NCBI GenBank assembly: GCA_946185225.1
Contig: CAMHIM010000006.1
Span: 1-41,364 of the forward strand
Reading direction: 5' to 3'
Length of the DNA: 41,364 bases
DNA from: an uncultured Prevotellaceae bacterium
GTDB taxonomy: Bacteria; Bacteroidota; Bacteroidia; Bacteroidales; Bacteroidaceae
Shown: positions 8,293-17,016 of the stretch, piece after piece
How the letters are laid out: each line of letters begins with the position of its first letter
Position numbering within the stretch: the first letter of the stretch is position 1
Translations under genes and position numbers: made by a program
Notes under the pieces: model-generated
What the model was told of the DNA's origin: nothing
Seen by the model: only the letters and a program-made list of their open reading frames with translations
Databases searched by the model: none

Positions 8293-9765
8293 ATGAAGAA
8301 ACAAGTATTATCATTCATTGCGGCAGCCCTGTGTTCGCTTTCTGCAATAGCGGCTAACCCCTATGTTAAGTACACGCAGCAACTGCCTTTTCAGATGGGC
8401 GAGGTGTCTGCGCCCGTTATCCCTGACCGTACCGTCAACTTGAAGAACTACGGAGCAGTTGGCGATGGCCTGACTCTCAATACCAGGGCCTTTGCCAAAG
8501 CTATTGAAGCCCTGAGCAAGAAGGGCGGCGGACACTTGGTGGTGCCCCGCGGCGTCTGGCTGACGGGGCCCGTCGTGCTGCAGTCCAACATAGACCTCCA
8601 TCTGGAGGCTGGTGCCGTCATCCAATTCTCGGGGGACGAAGCCCTCTATCCTGTCGTGAAGACCTCGTTCGAGGGCCTTGACACGCGTCGCTGTCAGTCG
8701 CCCCTTTCCGCTGTAGGCTGCGAGAACATCTCCATTACGGGGCAGGGTGTTATTGACGGCAATGGCCAGTACTGGCGTCCAGTGAAGAAGGCTAAGGTGA
8801 CGGAAAGCCAGTGGCAGGAAGTGCTCGACCGTCCCGGTGGTGTGGAAGCCAAGAAGGGCTATTGGGTGCCCAACCAGGCATACGCCGATGCCGAGAAGAG
8901 TGCTAACATGAATGTCCCCAGGGTCCAAACCGACGAGGAGTGGAATGCCATCCGCCGTTTCCTGCGTCCCGTTATGGTGTCCCTCGTGAGTTGCAGGAAT
9001 GTGTTGCTTCAGGGTGTCATCTTCCAGAACTCCCCTGCCTGGAACCTGCATCCGCTGATGTGCGAGAACATCATTATCGACCGCGTTCTTGTGCGTAATC
9101 CCTCCTATGCCCAGAACGGTGACGCGCTGGACCTGGAGTCCTGCAGGAACGCGCTGATTGTCGATTCCAGGTTCGATGCCGGTGACGACGGCATTTGCAT
9201 CAAGAGCGGCAAGGATGCTGATGGTCGTCGGCGCGGACGTCCCTGTGAGAATGTGGTTGTCGACGGTTGTACTGTCTTTGCCGGTCACGGCGGCTTTGTC
9301 GTAGGTTCCGAGATGAGCGGCGGAGTTCGTAACATCCTGGTGGAGAACTGCCAGTTCCTGGGTACCGACGTGGGGCTGCGCTTCAAGTCGACGCGCGGAC
9401 GCGGAGGCATCGTGGAGAATATCTATATCAACGGCATCTCCATGACCGATATCAAGACCGACGCCATCACCTTCAACATGTATTACGGCGGAAAGTCGGT
9501 GGCTGAGATGCTGGCCGACGGCGAAAATCCCGATAATGTCACCAAGGCTCCTGTGACTGAGGAGACCCCTATCTTCCGCAACATCGACATCAAGAACATC
9601 ATCTGCAATGGCGCCGGACGTGCTATGGAGTTCAACGGACTGCCCGAGATGCCCATCAACGGCATCCGTCTGCAGGACGTCCGTATCACGGCCAAGCGCG
9701 ATGCAGTGTTCACCAACTGCCAGAACATCCGGCAGCGTAACGTGCACATCAAGGTGACAGAATAA
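8293..9765 (+). CDS. Exported glycoside hydrolase family 28 (polygalacturonase-type)
   Basis: This 490-residue protein starts with a signal peptide (MKKQVLSFIAAALCSLSAIAA) and then the pectate-lyase-like right-handed beta-helix typical of GH28. Family motifs appear in order: the entry motif VNLKNYGAVGDG, then NGDALDLES (NTD region), DAGDDGICIKSG (catalytic Asp pair), GHGGFVVGSEMSG (catalytic His) and RFKSTRGRGG (RIK region). It should hydrolyse galacturonan or a related pectic chain in the periplasm or at the surface; exact specificity is unknown. It lies 27 bp after folK with no visible -7 box. It is not in a SusCD-type locus, but it fits the uronate cluster at 28677-32542. Confidence 0.93.
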   Translation: MKKQVLSFIAAALCSLSAIAANPYVKYTQQLPFQMGEVSAPVIPDRTVNLKNYGAVGDGLTLNTRAFAKAIEALSKKGGGHLVVPRGVWLTGPVVLQSNIDLHLEAGAVIQFSGDEALYPVVKTSFEGLDTRRCQSPLSAVGCENISITGQGVIDGNGQYWRPVKKAKVTESQWQEVLDRPGGVEAKKGYWVPNQAYADAEKSANMNVPRVQTDEEWNAIRRFLRPVMVSLVSCRNVLLQGVIFQNSPAWNLHPLMCENIIIDRVLVRNPSYAQNGDALDLESCRNALIVDSRFDAGDDGICIKSGKDADGRRRGRPCENVVVDGCTVFAGHGGFVVGSEMSGGVRNILVENCQFLGTDVGLRFKSTRGRGGIVENIYINGISMTDIKTDAITFNMYYGGKSVAEMLADGENPDNVTKAPVTEETPIFRNIDIKNIICNGAGRAMEFNGLPEMPINGIRLQDVRITAKRDAVFTNCQNIRQRNVHIKVTE

Positions 9766-9790
9766 GCCCGTAGTGCGGGAAGCCCTTTTT

Positions 9791-9847
9791 GAAGGTGCCG
9801 GTCTTTCGACATGAAAGACCGGCACCTTCGGGTCGAAAGTCGGCATG
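9791..9847. repeat. Long perfect hairpin plus a degenerate third copy between GH28 and rpsO
   Basis: Arms 9791-9807 and 9813-9829 form a 17-bp perfect stem with a 5-nt loop (GACAT). A related copy, GTCGAAAGTCGGCATG, follows at 9832-9847. No T-run follows on either strand, so it is not a textbook terminator. The GAAAGTCGGC core resembles the CAAAGTCGGCTTTT unit repeated at 19551-19629. Confidence 0.6.
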
Positions 9848-9887
9848 TTTCAAACAGCCTCTCCGGAACGTCGGTGTATAAGCGCAA

Positions 9888-9921
9888 GAATCCCCGCTCC
9901 TCAGCCGAGGAGCGGGGATTC
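9888..9921. terminator. Strong hairpin terminator between convergent GH28 and rpsO
   Basis: A 15-bp perfect, GC-rich stem (9888-9902 with 9907-9921) has a 4-nt loop AGCC. A pyrimidine-rich TGTTTCTTCC follows on the plus strand, so it works best for transcripts from the GH28 side. It also lies 19 bp past the rpsO stop and can protect that 3' end. Confidence 0.75.
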
Positions 9922-9939
9922 TGTTTCTTCCGTACTGCT

Positions 9940-10209
9940 TTACTTACGAAGGCCGAGAGCCTTGATGATAGCGCGGTAGCGGTTGATGTCCTTGTTGTAG
10001 AGGTATTTCAGGAGCTTGCGGCGATGTCCTACCATCATGGTCAGTGAGCGGGCGGTGACGTGGTCCTTGTGATTCTCCTTCAGATGCTCGGTCAGGTGCT
10101 TGATGCGGTAGGTGAACAGGGCAATCTGAGCCTCTGCCGAACCCGTGTCCGTGGTAGCCTTGCCGTACTGGCCGAAAATTTCCTCTTTCTTGGCTTTGTC
10201 TAAATACAT
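9940..10209 (-). CDS. rpsO: 30S ribosomal protein S15
   Basis: This 89-residue protein is the normal S15 length. The start at 10209 gives the standard N-terminus ([16 protein letters not shown]), whereas the frame stays open upstream into the leader. The family signature is visible in [24 protein letters not shown], and [13 protein letters not shown] binds 16S rRNA. S15 is an early-binding protein of the small subunit platform. It is transcribed alone from a promoter about 110-140 bp upstream, leaving a long leader where S15 often regulates its own synthesis in other bacteria. Confidence 0.97.
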   Translation of the reverse strand: MYLDKAKKEEIFGQYGKATTDTGSAEAQIALFTYRIKHLTEHLKENHKDHVTARSLTMMVGHRRKLLKYLYNKDINRYRAIIKALGLRK

Positions 10210-10321
10210 TGTTTTGATGATTAATTGTGGTTTGCGCATAAACATCGTTGTGACGCTTTCACCGCCTTCATCATGGCGGGTTACGTCGGTCGGATGCATC
10301 GGATTTTCCGAAACGCGGGTG
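10210..10321 (-). promoter_or_regulatory. Long rpsO leader, possible S15 autoregulatory region
   Basis: About 110 nt separate the nearer -7 box from the rpsO start. The segment contains small inverted repeats (CGCC...GGCG around 10260-10276; GATGCATC near 10296-10303). S15 represses its own mRNA in several phyla through unrelated leader folds; that this leader does so is inference. Confidence 0.35.
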
Positions 10322-10357
10322 CAAAGGTACGAATAAGTGAGTAAAAAAACAAACATA
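10322..10357 (-). promoter_or_regulatory. Two candidate -7 boxes for rpsO
   Basis: On the minus strand TACCTTTG (10322-10329) and TATGTTTG (10350-10357) both match TAnnTTTG. Either could start the rpsO transcript; the second would add 28 nt of leader. The typA -7 box lies 74 or 46 bp away on the other strand. Confidence 0.55.
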
Positions 10358-10403
10358 ATGCATTTTTTTTGTTCTCGTCCCCTCTTATTTCCCAGTTTTT
10401 GTG

Positions 10404-10411
10404 TAATTTTG
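10404..10411 (+). promoter_or_regulatory. -7 box (TAATTTTG) for typA
   Basis: It matches TAnnTTTG and ends 23 bp before the typA ATG. Confidence 0.6.
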
Positions 10412-10434
10412 CACCCGATTTACGTAAATAACTT

Positions 10435-12273
10435 ATGCAGGATATCAGAAATATTGCAATCATTGCGCATGTGGACCACGGCAAGACAACGCTCGTGGAC
10501 AAGATGATGCTCGCCGGCAACCTGTTCCGTGAGGGACAGAACCTCAGCGACCAGGTGCTCGACGCCAATGACCTGGAGCGTGAGCGCGGCATCACTATTC
10601 TATCCAAGAATGTCAGCATCAACTGGAAAGGCACCAAAATCAATATCATCGACACCCCGGGACACTCCGACTTCGGCGGCGAGGTAGAGCGTGTGCTCAA
10701 CATGGCCGACGGCTGTCTGCTGCTCGTCGATGCCTTCGAAGGTCCCATGCCCCAGACGCGCTTTGTGCTGCAGAAGGCCCTGCAGATAGGTCTGAAGCCC
10801 ATTGTCGTGGTCAACAAGGTCGACAAGCCCAACTGCCGTCCTGAGGAAGTCTATGAGATGGTGTTTGACCTCATGTTCTCCCTCAATGCCACCGAGGACC
10901 AGCTCGACTTCCCCGTCGTCTACGGTTCCGCCAAGAATGGCTGGATGGGCGAGGACTACAACCATCCCACCACAGATATTACCTACCTGCTGGACAAAAT
11001 CGTCGAAGTCATTCCTGCTCCGCAGCAGATAGAAGGCACTCCTCAGATGCTCATCACCTCCCTGGACTACTCCAGCTACACCGGCCGCATTGCCGTAGGC
11101 CGCGTACACCGCGGAATGCTGAAGGATGGACAACAGGTGACCATCTGCCACCGTGACGGCTCCCGGGAGAAGACCAAGATCAAGGAACTGCACACCTTCG
11201 ACGGTATGGGCCACAGCCGTACTCAACAAGTGGACTGCGGCGACATCTGCGCCGTCATCGGACTGGAGAAGTTCGAGATAGGTGACACCATCTGCGACTT
11301 GGAGAACCCCGAACCATTACCGCCCATCGCTATCGACGAGCCCACCATGTCCATGCTCTTCACCATCAACGACTCCCCCTTCTTCGGCAAGGACGGCAAG
11401 TTCGTCACCTCCCGCCACATCAATGACCGTCTGGAGAAGGAACTCGAGAAGAACCTCGCCCTGCGCGTCGAGCCCTTCGAGGACTATACTGACCGCTGGG
11501 TTGTCTCCGGACGAGGCGTACTGCACCTCTCCGTCCTCATTGAGACCATGCGTCGCGAGGGCTATGAGCTGCAGGTAGGCCAGCCTCAGGTCATCTATAA
11601 GTGGCTTGATGATTCTGGGAAATCCGGGGAAGCTGGACAATCCGGCTTTGTGAAGTGTGAGCCCATTGAGGAACTCACCATCAATGTCCCCGAGGAGTTT
11701 GCTTCGAAGATGATTGACATGGTGACCCGCCGCAAGGGCGACATGGTGTCCATGGAGAATCAGGGTGAGCGCGTCAACATCGAGTTCAATATCCCTTCCC
11801 GCGGCATTATCGGACTGCGTACCAACGTGCTCACCGCCTCCCAGGGTGAAGCCATCATGGCCCACCGCTTCAAGGAATACCAGCCCTATAAGGGCGACAT
11901 CGAACGCCGTGTCAACGGCTCCATGATAGCCCTGGAGACCGGCACCGCCTATGCCTATGCCATTGACAAGCTGCAGGACCGCGGCAAGTTCTTCATCGAT
12001 CCCGGTGAGGAAGTCTATTGCGGCCAGGTCGTCGGTGAGCACGTCCATGACAACGACCTCGTCATCAACGTCTGCAAGGCCAAGCAGCTCACCAACGTAC
12101 GTGCTTCGGGCAGCGACGAGAAGGCACGGGTCATTCCGAAGACCGTCATGTCGCTGGAGGAGTGCCTGGAGTACATCAAGGAGGACGAGCTTGTGGAAGT
12201 CACTCCGAAGGCCATGCGCATGCGCAAGACCATCCTGGACCATGACCAGCGTAAGAAGGCCAGCCGCCAGTAG
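10435..12273 (+). CDS. typA: Translational GTPase TypA/BipA
   Basis: This 612-residue ribosome-binding GTPase helps ribosome assembly and stress adaptation. The G-domain motifs are in order: [10 protein letters not shown] (G1, residues 11-20), ERGITI (G2), DTPGHSDF (G3) and NKVD (G4). EF-G-like domains follow, then the BipA-specific C-terminal region ([34 protein letters not shown]). A short insert [13 protein letters not shown] lies in the middle. Codon use is strongly C-ending, as expected for a well-expressed gene. Its stop is 4 bp from the stop of the convergent barrel protein. Confidence 0.97.
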   Translation: MQDIRNIAIIAHVDHGKTTLVDKMMLAGNLFREGQNLSDQVLDANDLERERGITILSKNVSINWKGTKINIIDTPGHSDFGGEVERVLNMADGCLLLVDAFEGPMPQTRFVLQKALQIGLKPIVVVNKVDKPNCRPEEVYEMVFDLMFSLNATEDQLDFPVVYGSAKNGWMGEDYNHPTTDITYLLDKIVEVIPAPQQIEGTPQMLITSLDYSSYTGRIAVGRVHRGMLKDGQQVTICHRDGSREKTKIKELHTFDGMGHSRTQQVDCGDICAVIGLEKFEIGDTICDLENPEPLPPIAIDEPTMSMLFTINDSPFFGKDGKFVTSRHINDRLEKELEKNLALRVEPFEDYTDRWVVSGRGVLHLSVLIETMRREGYELQVGQPQVIYKWLDDSGKSGEAGQSGFVKCEPIEELTINVPEEFASKMIDMVTRRKGDMVSMENQGERVNIEFNIPSRGIIGLRTNVLTASQGEAIMAHRFKEYQPYKGDIERRVNGSMIALETGTAYAYAIDKLQDRGKFFIDPGEEVYCGQVVGEHVHDNDLVINVCKAKQLTNVRASGSDEKARVIPKTVMSLEECLEYIKEDELVEVTPKAMRMRKTILDHDQRKKASRQ

Positions 12274-12277
12274 TGGA

Positions 12278-15202
12278 CTATTTCTTCTTTTTCGGAAATT
12301 TGTTGAAGTTCCACGTCAATTTCAGCAGTGCGTATTGAGAAATGACGTTCGTGTAGTTCTCGGTGCGACCTTGTGAATTGATGGTGTACTGGCGGTTGGA
12401 GAGTTGGCCCAGCAGGTCGAAACCCTCCAAACTGATGGATAGTTTCTTCTTCAGTAGCGGGCGTGATATACGCATACCCAGTATCAGTTCATTGGTGTTC
12501 ATCTGTGGGTCGCTGTAGCCGCGGCGGCTGTAGTTGTTCAGTGTACATCTGAACTGCAGCTGCCAAGGAAGTTGCACTTGTACCATGCCGCCGTAGCTGA
12601 TGTCGAAGGCATTCACTTTCAGAAAGTCCTCGCGGTCGCTGGTGGCGCGGCTCCAGTTGCAGTTCCCGTTAAGTGCAATCTTGTTGCCTTTGCCGAAAGT
12701 CCATTCTGCCGTCACGTTGTCGCTGAGACTGGTGTTGTGTACGATGCTGTGACTGCTGGCAGTCCCTTCTACGCTGTTCAAGTCGACACTGTGATTGTAG
12801 TTGGCTACGAGATTGTTCTTTATCGACCATTTCTGTTTCTTGTCCAGGAATTGTCCGTAGTTCAAGGAGGCACTGGTATTCCAGTTGCCGTTTACGTTGA
12901 CTGGCTGTGTCGTGGTGCGTCCGCTCTCTTTATCATATACCATGCTGGTAGCTACTGCGTCGTAGGAGCGGCTGTAGGAAAGAGTTGCTGACAGTGACCG
13001 CATGTGCGGTCCGCCTATGATGTTGAACATTCCGTTCATGGTGAACTGGCGTGTTTGGCGCAGATGTGCATTGCTTAGACGCACGTTCAGCGGGTTGCTG
13101 TCGTCACGGTAGACCACCAGCGACGTAATGTCTGGTTCGGTAGTGGTAAGCGAAGCGTTGAAGGTTGCATTGATGTTGGTGGGAAAAGAGACGGTGTTCC
13201 CCTGTAAGTTAATGCCCTGGTTCTCATCGGCCTTAGAAAGATAGATGATGTAAATGGATGGATTGAAAGCCCAGTTGCTCTGGGTGAGATGTTGTTGCGT
13301 CTGCCGGAAGTAGTCGTAGCGTTTGTGCTTATAGGCTATCGGCATGTTGAACGAGACGGAACCGTTACCCAGAAATCGCGGACTCAGCCGCAGTGAGAGG
13401 GACAGGTTATGCAGGTTGTCGTAGCGAGTGGAGTAATAGCTGTTCGTAGCGTCGAGCACGTTGCGCAAAGCATCTGCCGTAGAAGGCAGTAAATCCAGCG
13501 GCGTGTCACTGCTGCGCCCTTCCAGACGGTCCAGACGGTAGAGCGAGTTCTCGTTGTCGCTGTAGTTGTAGCGATAGTCGTAGGAAAATGCCAGGTTGTG
13601 TCGTCCCAGTCCCAGGTTGTAAGAAGCCTGTATATTGGCGTCAAAACTCGTTGAGGGTGCATTGGTGTAATTGTTACGAAAGTCACGTGTGTCGCCGGCT
13701 TTCAGGTAGCGCAGATCGGAGAGTTGGTAGCTGTGTGAGGAGGAATGGTTGTAGTTGGTGGTGGCGCGTAGGCTGACGACGTCGGCCATCACTTTGATGT
13801 CGGCCAGTATTTCGCCGTTGAGAGTGATATTCTCATTGTCGTTTTTGCTGCGGTTCTGGTTCATGTTGAGTGTCATGTCCCGATAACGTTCCGGATGCAG
13901 GAATAGGCTATCGAGTAGTGCCCCGTACAATGCCGGGTCGGCGTCGTAGTTAGCCGACCTCGAGCGGCTCTTTCCGTCGCCAGCGTTGTAAGCGACGCCC
14001 AGCGTTGCCTGACTAACAAAACTTTCAGGTGAGTAGCGGAGGTCGGCGACTCCTGAGAGACTGCGTGTGTTGTTTCGTGCGTAGTCAGCAGAGCGGCTGT
14101 AGGTATCACCGCCTGTCAGGTAGGTTTGAGAAGAGGTCCATGTATCGGTATGACTACTGTTCGACGCGCCTGTTAGATGGATTCCCATAGATAGCTTGTC
14201 CTCGAAATTTCCGTACGAGTATCCCAAATTGAAGTTACGTAATGTGTTGACACCTCTGAGAGGTGATGGTTGCGTGACGGTGAAGGGAGCAGCATCTACT
14301 GCCATTATTGTTGGCTCACCAGTGTTGTTCAGGTTGTTCAGGTTGGCTGTGGCCGAGAGCCGCCCCTTGCCCGCCGTGCGTACAGCCAACCCCCTTACGC
14401 CGTAGCGGTTGTCGGTACCTACGCCTGCTGTCACGTTACCCATGACTCCTACAGCGTATATTTTCTTCAGCCTTACGTCCATGACGTAGCTCCTGTCGCC
14501 CATGTCACGGCCCATCATTAGACTCGTCTTACCCGTGCGGTCGAACACTTTCACCTTGTTTACCGTGTAGGCCGGCAGGTTCTCCAAGGCAGCCTTCGGG
14601 TCGCCTTCGAAAAAGTCGCGTCCGTCCACCAGCAGGTGGTCTATCTTCTTGCCATTCACCTTGATTTCACCGTTCTTGTTCAGTTCGGCTCCTGGCAGTT
14701 GGCTGATGAGGGCGTCGAGCATGGAGCCTTCAGCCAAATTGAAGGCCTCGGCATTGTAGACAATGGTGTCGCCGTGCATGACCATCTTGATTTTCGTGCC
14801 TGTCACCGTCACTTCGTTCAGTTGTCGTGACTCCGGCTTCATCTCGATGCGACGCAAGTCGATGTCGCCCTGTCGCTTGTACTTCACTTCAAAAGGAGTG
14901 TAGGTCGTCTTATAACCTATGCAGGATATGCGCAACAGGTACTTGCCTTTCTCCTTGACCGGCATCTGGAAATAACCGAAGTGGTTGACTATGAATGTAT
15001 CGCGGTTGACGGGCACATAAGTAGCGAGTACTGTGCTGTCTGCAGCGGAAAGTAGGCAAATGCTTGTGTTGGTGACGGGTTCGTGGGTGAAGGCATCGAC
15101 AATGCGTCCCCTTACCACTCGCTCGTCTGTCAGCAGTGTCAGTTGTGCCGAAGCATGAATGCAAACCAAGAGAAGCAACCAAGTGGTGACGGTAGATTTC
15201 AT
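12278..15202 (-). CDS. TonB-dependent-receptor-like outer-membrane beta-barrel protein
   Basis: This 974-residue protein has a signal peptide (MKSTVTTWLLLLVCIHASA), a carboxypeptidase-regulatory-like domain (VVRGRIVDAFTHEPVTNTS, about 28-120), a plug domain (about 130-250: LNEVTVTGTKIKMVMHGDTIVYNAE, QLPGAELNKNGEIKVNGK) and a long beta-barrel. It belongs to the Bacteroidetes OMP_b-brl_3 group rather than to true SusC proteins, and no SusD gene is next to it. The ligand is unknown. It lies 30 bp downstream of mtnN and ends in a short lysine tail. The stop is 4 bp from that of typA, with no strong terminator between them. Confidence 0.9.
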   Translation of the reverse strand: MKSTVTTWLLLLVCIHASAQLTLLTDERVVRGRIVDAFTHEPVTNTSICLLSAADSTVLATYVPVNRDTFIVNHFGYFQMPVKEKGKYLLRISCIGYKTTYTPFEVKYKRQGDIDLRRIEMKPESRQLNEVTVTGTKIKMVMHGDTIVYNAEAFNLAEGSMLDALISQLPGAELNKNGEIKVNGKKIDHLLVDGRDFFEGDPKAALENLPAYTVNKVKVFDRTGKTSLMMGRDMGDRSYVMDVRLKKIYAVGVMGNVTAGVGTDNRYGVRGLAVRTAGKGRLSATANLNNLNNTGEPTIMAVDAAPFTVTQPSPLRGVNTLRNFNLGYSYGNFEDKLSMGIHLTGASNSSHTDTWTSSQTYLTGGDTYSRSADYARNNTRSLSGVADLRYSPESFVSQATLGVAYNAGDGKSRSRSANYDADPALYGALLDSLFLHPERYRDMTLNMNQNRSKNDNENITLNGEILADIKVMADVVSLRATTNYNHSSSHSYQLSDLRYLKAGDTRDFRNNYTNAPSTSFDANIQASYNLGLGRHNLAFSYDYRYNYSDNENSLYRLDRLEGRSSDTPLDLLPSTADALRNVLDATNSYYSTRYDNLHNLSLSLRLSPRFLGNGSVSFNMPIAYKHKRYDYFRQTQQHLTQSNWAFNPSIYIIYLSKADENQGINLQGNTVSFPTNINATFNASLTTTEPDITSLVVYRDDSNPLNVRLSNAHLRQTRQFTMNGMFNIIGGPHMRSLSATLSYSRSYDAVATSMVYDKESGRTTTQPVNVNGNWNTSASLNYGQFLDKKQKWSIKNNLVANYNHSVDLNSVEGTASSHSIVHNTSLSDNVTAEWTFGKGNKIALNGNCNWSRATSDREDFLKVNAFDISYGGMVQVQLPWQLQFRCTLNNYSRRGYSDPQMNTNELILGMRISRPLLKKKLSISLEGFDLLGQLSNRQYTINSQGRTENYTNVISQYALLKLTWNFNKFPKKKK

Positions 15203-15232
15203 AGCGTAACCAAGTAGAAGACGGTCTGTTAC

Positions 15233-15880
15233 TTATTCATACAGTGATTCCACGAAGGTCTTGGTCACCTGGAACGAGTGAGCTGCCACGGTATCCCAGA
15301 AGTCGTGGTACATGGAGGCGTCGGTGTCGCGCAGGGGGATGTCACTGATGACGCGGAACGAGATGAACGGCACCTGGTTGATGTAGCAGGCCTGGGCAAT
15401 GGCACACGACTCCATGTCGACGGCCTTTGCCTCGGGGAAGTGGCCGATGATGTCACGCATCTTCTCCTTCGAATCCACAAACCAGTCGCCCGTGACAATG
15501 AGTCCCGGGTGGATGCTGACGCCGCAGTTCAGTCCGGTGGCCTTCTGCAGCAGCCGTGCGTCGGCCTGGTAGCGTGCGGGCAGCCCCTGCACCTGGCCAT
15601 AGACGGTGGTGTCGTCAATGGCACGTCCGCAGTACACGTCGTGGTAGCACAGCTCTGCGCTGACGACCACGTCCTGCACCTCAATGTCGTCGCCGTTGCC
15701 GCCGGCGCAGCCGCTGGAGATGATGACGTCGGGGCGGAACTCATTGATCATGCGTTGTGCGCCGAGGGCGGCATTGACCTTGCCGATGCCGCATTTCTGT
15801 ACCATGATGTCTTTGTCATGAAAGAGTGACTGGAGCTGTTGCAGCTCCTTGTCCATTGCTACGATAATTCCTATTTTCAT
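15233..15880 (-). CDS. mtnN: 5'-methylthioadenosine/S-adenosylhomocysteine nucleosidase
   Basis: This 215-residue enzyme splits adenine from MTA and SAH, feeding methionine salvage and removing SAM by-products. The N-terminus MKIGIIVAMDKELQQL keeps the active-site Glu12. The nucleoside-binding VDMESCAIAQACY and the catalytic Asp in RVISDIPL are also present. It begins 4 bp after the acyltransferase stop and is followed 30 bp later by the barrel protein, so the three are probably cotranscribed without an obvious functional link. Confidence 0.94.
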   Translation of the reverse strand: MKIGIIVAMDKELQQLQSLFHDKDIMVQKCGIGKVNAALGAQRMINEFRPDVIISSGCAGGNGDDIEVQDVVVSAELCYHDVYCGRAIDDTTVYGQVQGLPARYQADARLLQKATGLNCGVSIHPGLIVTGDWFVDSKEKMRDIIGHFPEAKAVDMESCAIAQACYINQVPFISFRVISDIPLRDTDASMYHDFWDTVAAHSFQVTKTFVESLYE

Positions 15881-15884
15881 TGTG

Positions 15885-16928
15885 TTATTGTGTGATGGTG
15901 TTTGTGTTATGTCTTGTTTCAGCCCGATAGCCTGTCAGCGGTCGCCACAGCCACGGAGTGAGCCGGCGGACGGCAACGGCACACAGCACCATGGGCAGCA
16001 GTGTGCATAGTACCACCAGGCCGTATCGCACAGCCAGCGGCATGGTGACATCTGCCAGTGGTCCGTATAGGACAAGGGCCTTGGCCGCGTCGACGAAGGC
16101 GGGGTGGGTGCAATAGATGAAGAAGGTCAGCGGTGACAGGTGTCCGACCCATCTTTCCGGCAGCAGTGAGCCGAAGGCACAGAAGGCTACTGCCACGAAC
16201 AGCGGGGCTGACATGCGGTAGAGATAGAAGGGCAGGGAGTCCCAGGGGATGCTGGCCATTGCGCAGCACACCGCAGGTACCCCGGCTATTGTCAGTAGCA
16301 TGCCTGTACGTCTTGCTGTGAGCGAGTGGTGAAGACGTCCGAAGCATGCAACAACCGTGTCGGCGTTTAGGGCGACGTAGCAGCCTGCCAGCAGACAGGG
16401 TGTCCAGAAGAACAGATTCTCGTAGGGCAGCAGGAAGCAGCCGAGGCTGGCCGCTGTGAGTACTGCCGAGAGGATGCGGCTCTTCCGCAGCACCAGCCCT
16501 ATGAGCGGGGCTATGAGGGCAAACAGGAAGAGGTCGCGAACGTACCACAGTACCCCGTCGGGCACACTCTGCAGGATACATAGAAGTACCCCCCAAAAGT
16601 CAGTGGGGATGACTTTGGTGGTGGGCATGTGCAGTACGTGAATCTTGACGACGTAGTAGCCGTAGAACAGCACGTTGTACAGGAGGTAGGGCACCAGCAG
16701 TGAGCGGACGCGCGAAAGCAGTTTCTGCCGGTAGCATGCCCAGGTGGGCTGCCAGTGCTGGAAGTAGAGCAGGGAGGAAATGACGAAGAAGGTCGGAACG
16801 GCGGCGTTGGTCAGCACGAAGAGCGGCAGCAGCCTTGTCTCGTCAATCCAGATGGCGTGCATGCACACAATGAGCAGCGTCATCAGGACATTGGCGTGGG
16901 TGATTCCGCGGGAAAGGGTAGGCGACAT
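15885..16928 (-). CDS. Acyltransferase family 3 membrane protein
   Basis: This 347-residue protein has about ten hydrophobic helices and the features of acyltransferase-3 (OafA/NodX-like) proteins: the conserved His in LLIVCMHAIW at the N-terminus and FIYCTHPAF near the C-terminus. Such proteins O-acetylate or succinylate surface sugars. The start at 16928 is chosen because a -7 box (16954-16961) lies between it and an earlier in-frame ATG at 16976, which would therefore not be transcribed. A purine-rich AAAGAAGA precedes the chosen ATG. The target is unknown. Confidence 0.87.
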   Translation of the reverse strand: MSPTLSRGITHANVLMTLLIVCMHAIWIDETRLLPLFVLTNAAVPTFFVISSLLYFQHWQPTWACYRQKLLSRVRSLLVPYLLYNVLFYGYYVVKIHVLHMPTTKVIPTDFWGVLLCILQSVPDGVLWYVRDLFLFALIAPLIGLVLRKSRILSAVLTAASLGCFLLPYENLFFWTPCLLAGCYVALNADTVVACFGRLHHSLTARRTGMLLTIAGVPAVCCAMASIPWDSLPFYLYRMSAPLFVAVAFCAFGSLLPERWVGHLSPLTFFIYCTHPAFVDAAKALVLYGPLADVTMPLAVRYGLVVLCTLLPMVLCAVAVRRLTPWLWRPLTGYRAETRHNTNTITQ

Positions 16929-16953
16929 TCTTCTTTTTTTGTATATTTTGCTG

Positions 16954-16961
16954 CAAAAGTA
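16954..16961 (-). promoter_or_regulatory. -7 box (TACTTTTG) for the acyltransferase operon
   Basis: It matches TAnnTTTG on the minus strand, 25 bases before the ATG at 16928. The opposing YfhO -7 box is only 22 bp away, the tightest pair in the window. Confidence 0.6.
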
Positions 16962-16983
16962 CGAAAAATTCTGCATAAATGTC

Positions 16984-16991
16984 TATCTTTG
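16984..16991 (+). promoter_or_regulatory. -7 box (TATCTTTG) for the YfhO gene
   Basis: It matches TAnnTTTG, 25 bp before the ATG at 17017, and argues against translation starting further upstream. Confidence 0.6.
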
Positions 16992-17016
16992 CAGACAAAA
17001 AAATAATCAGACCGAA

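Noticed and set aside
8311..9846. 511-codon minus-strand open frame
   Set aside because: It is antisense to the GH28 gene; the plus frame has all GH28 motifs.
16780..17016. N-terminal extension of the YfhO protein
   Set aside because: This stretch overlaps the divergent acyltransferase gene and the promoter; the start at 17017 follows the -7 box.
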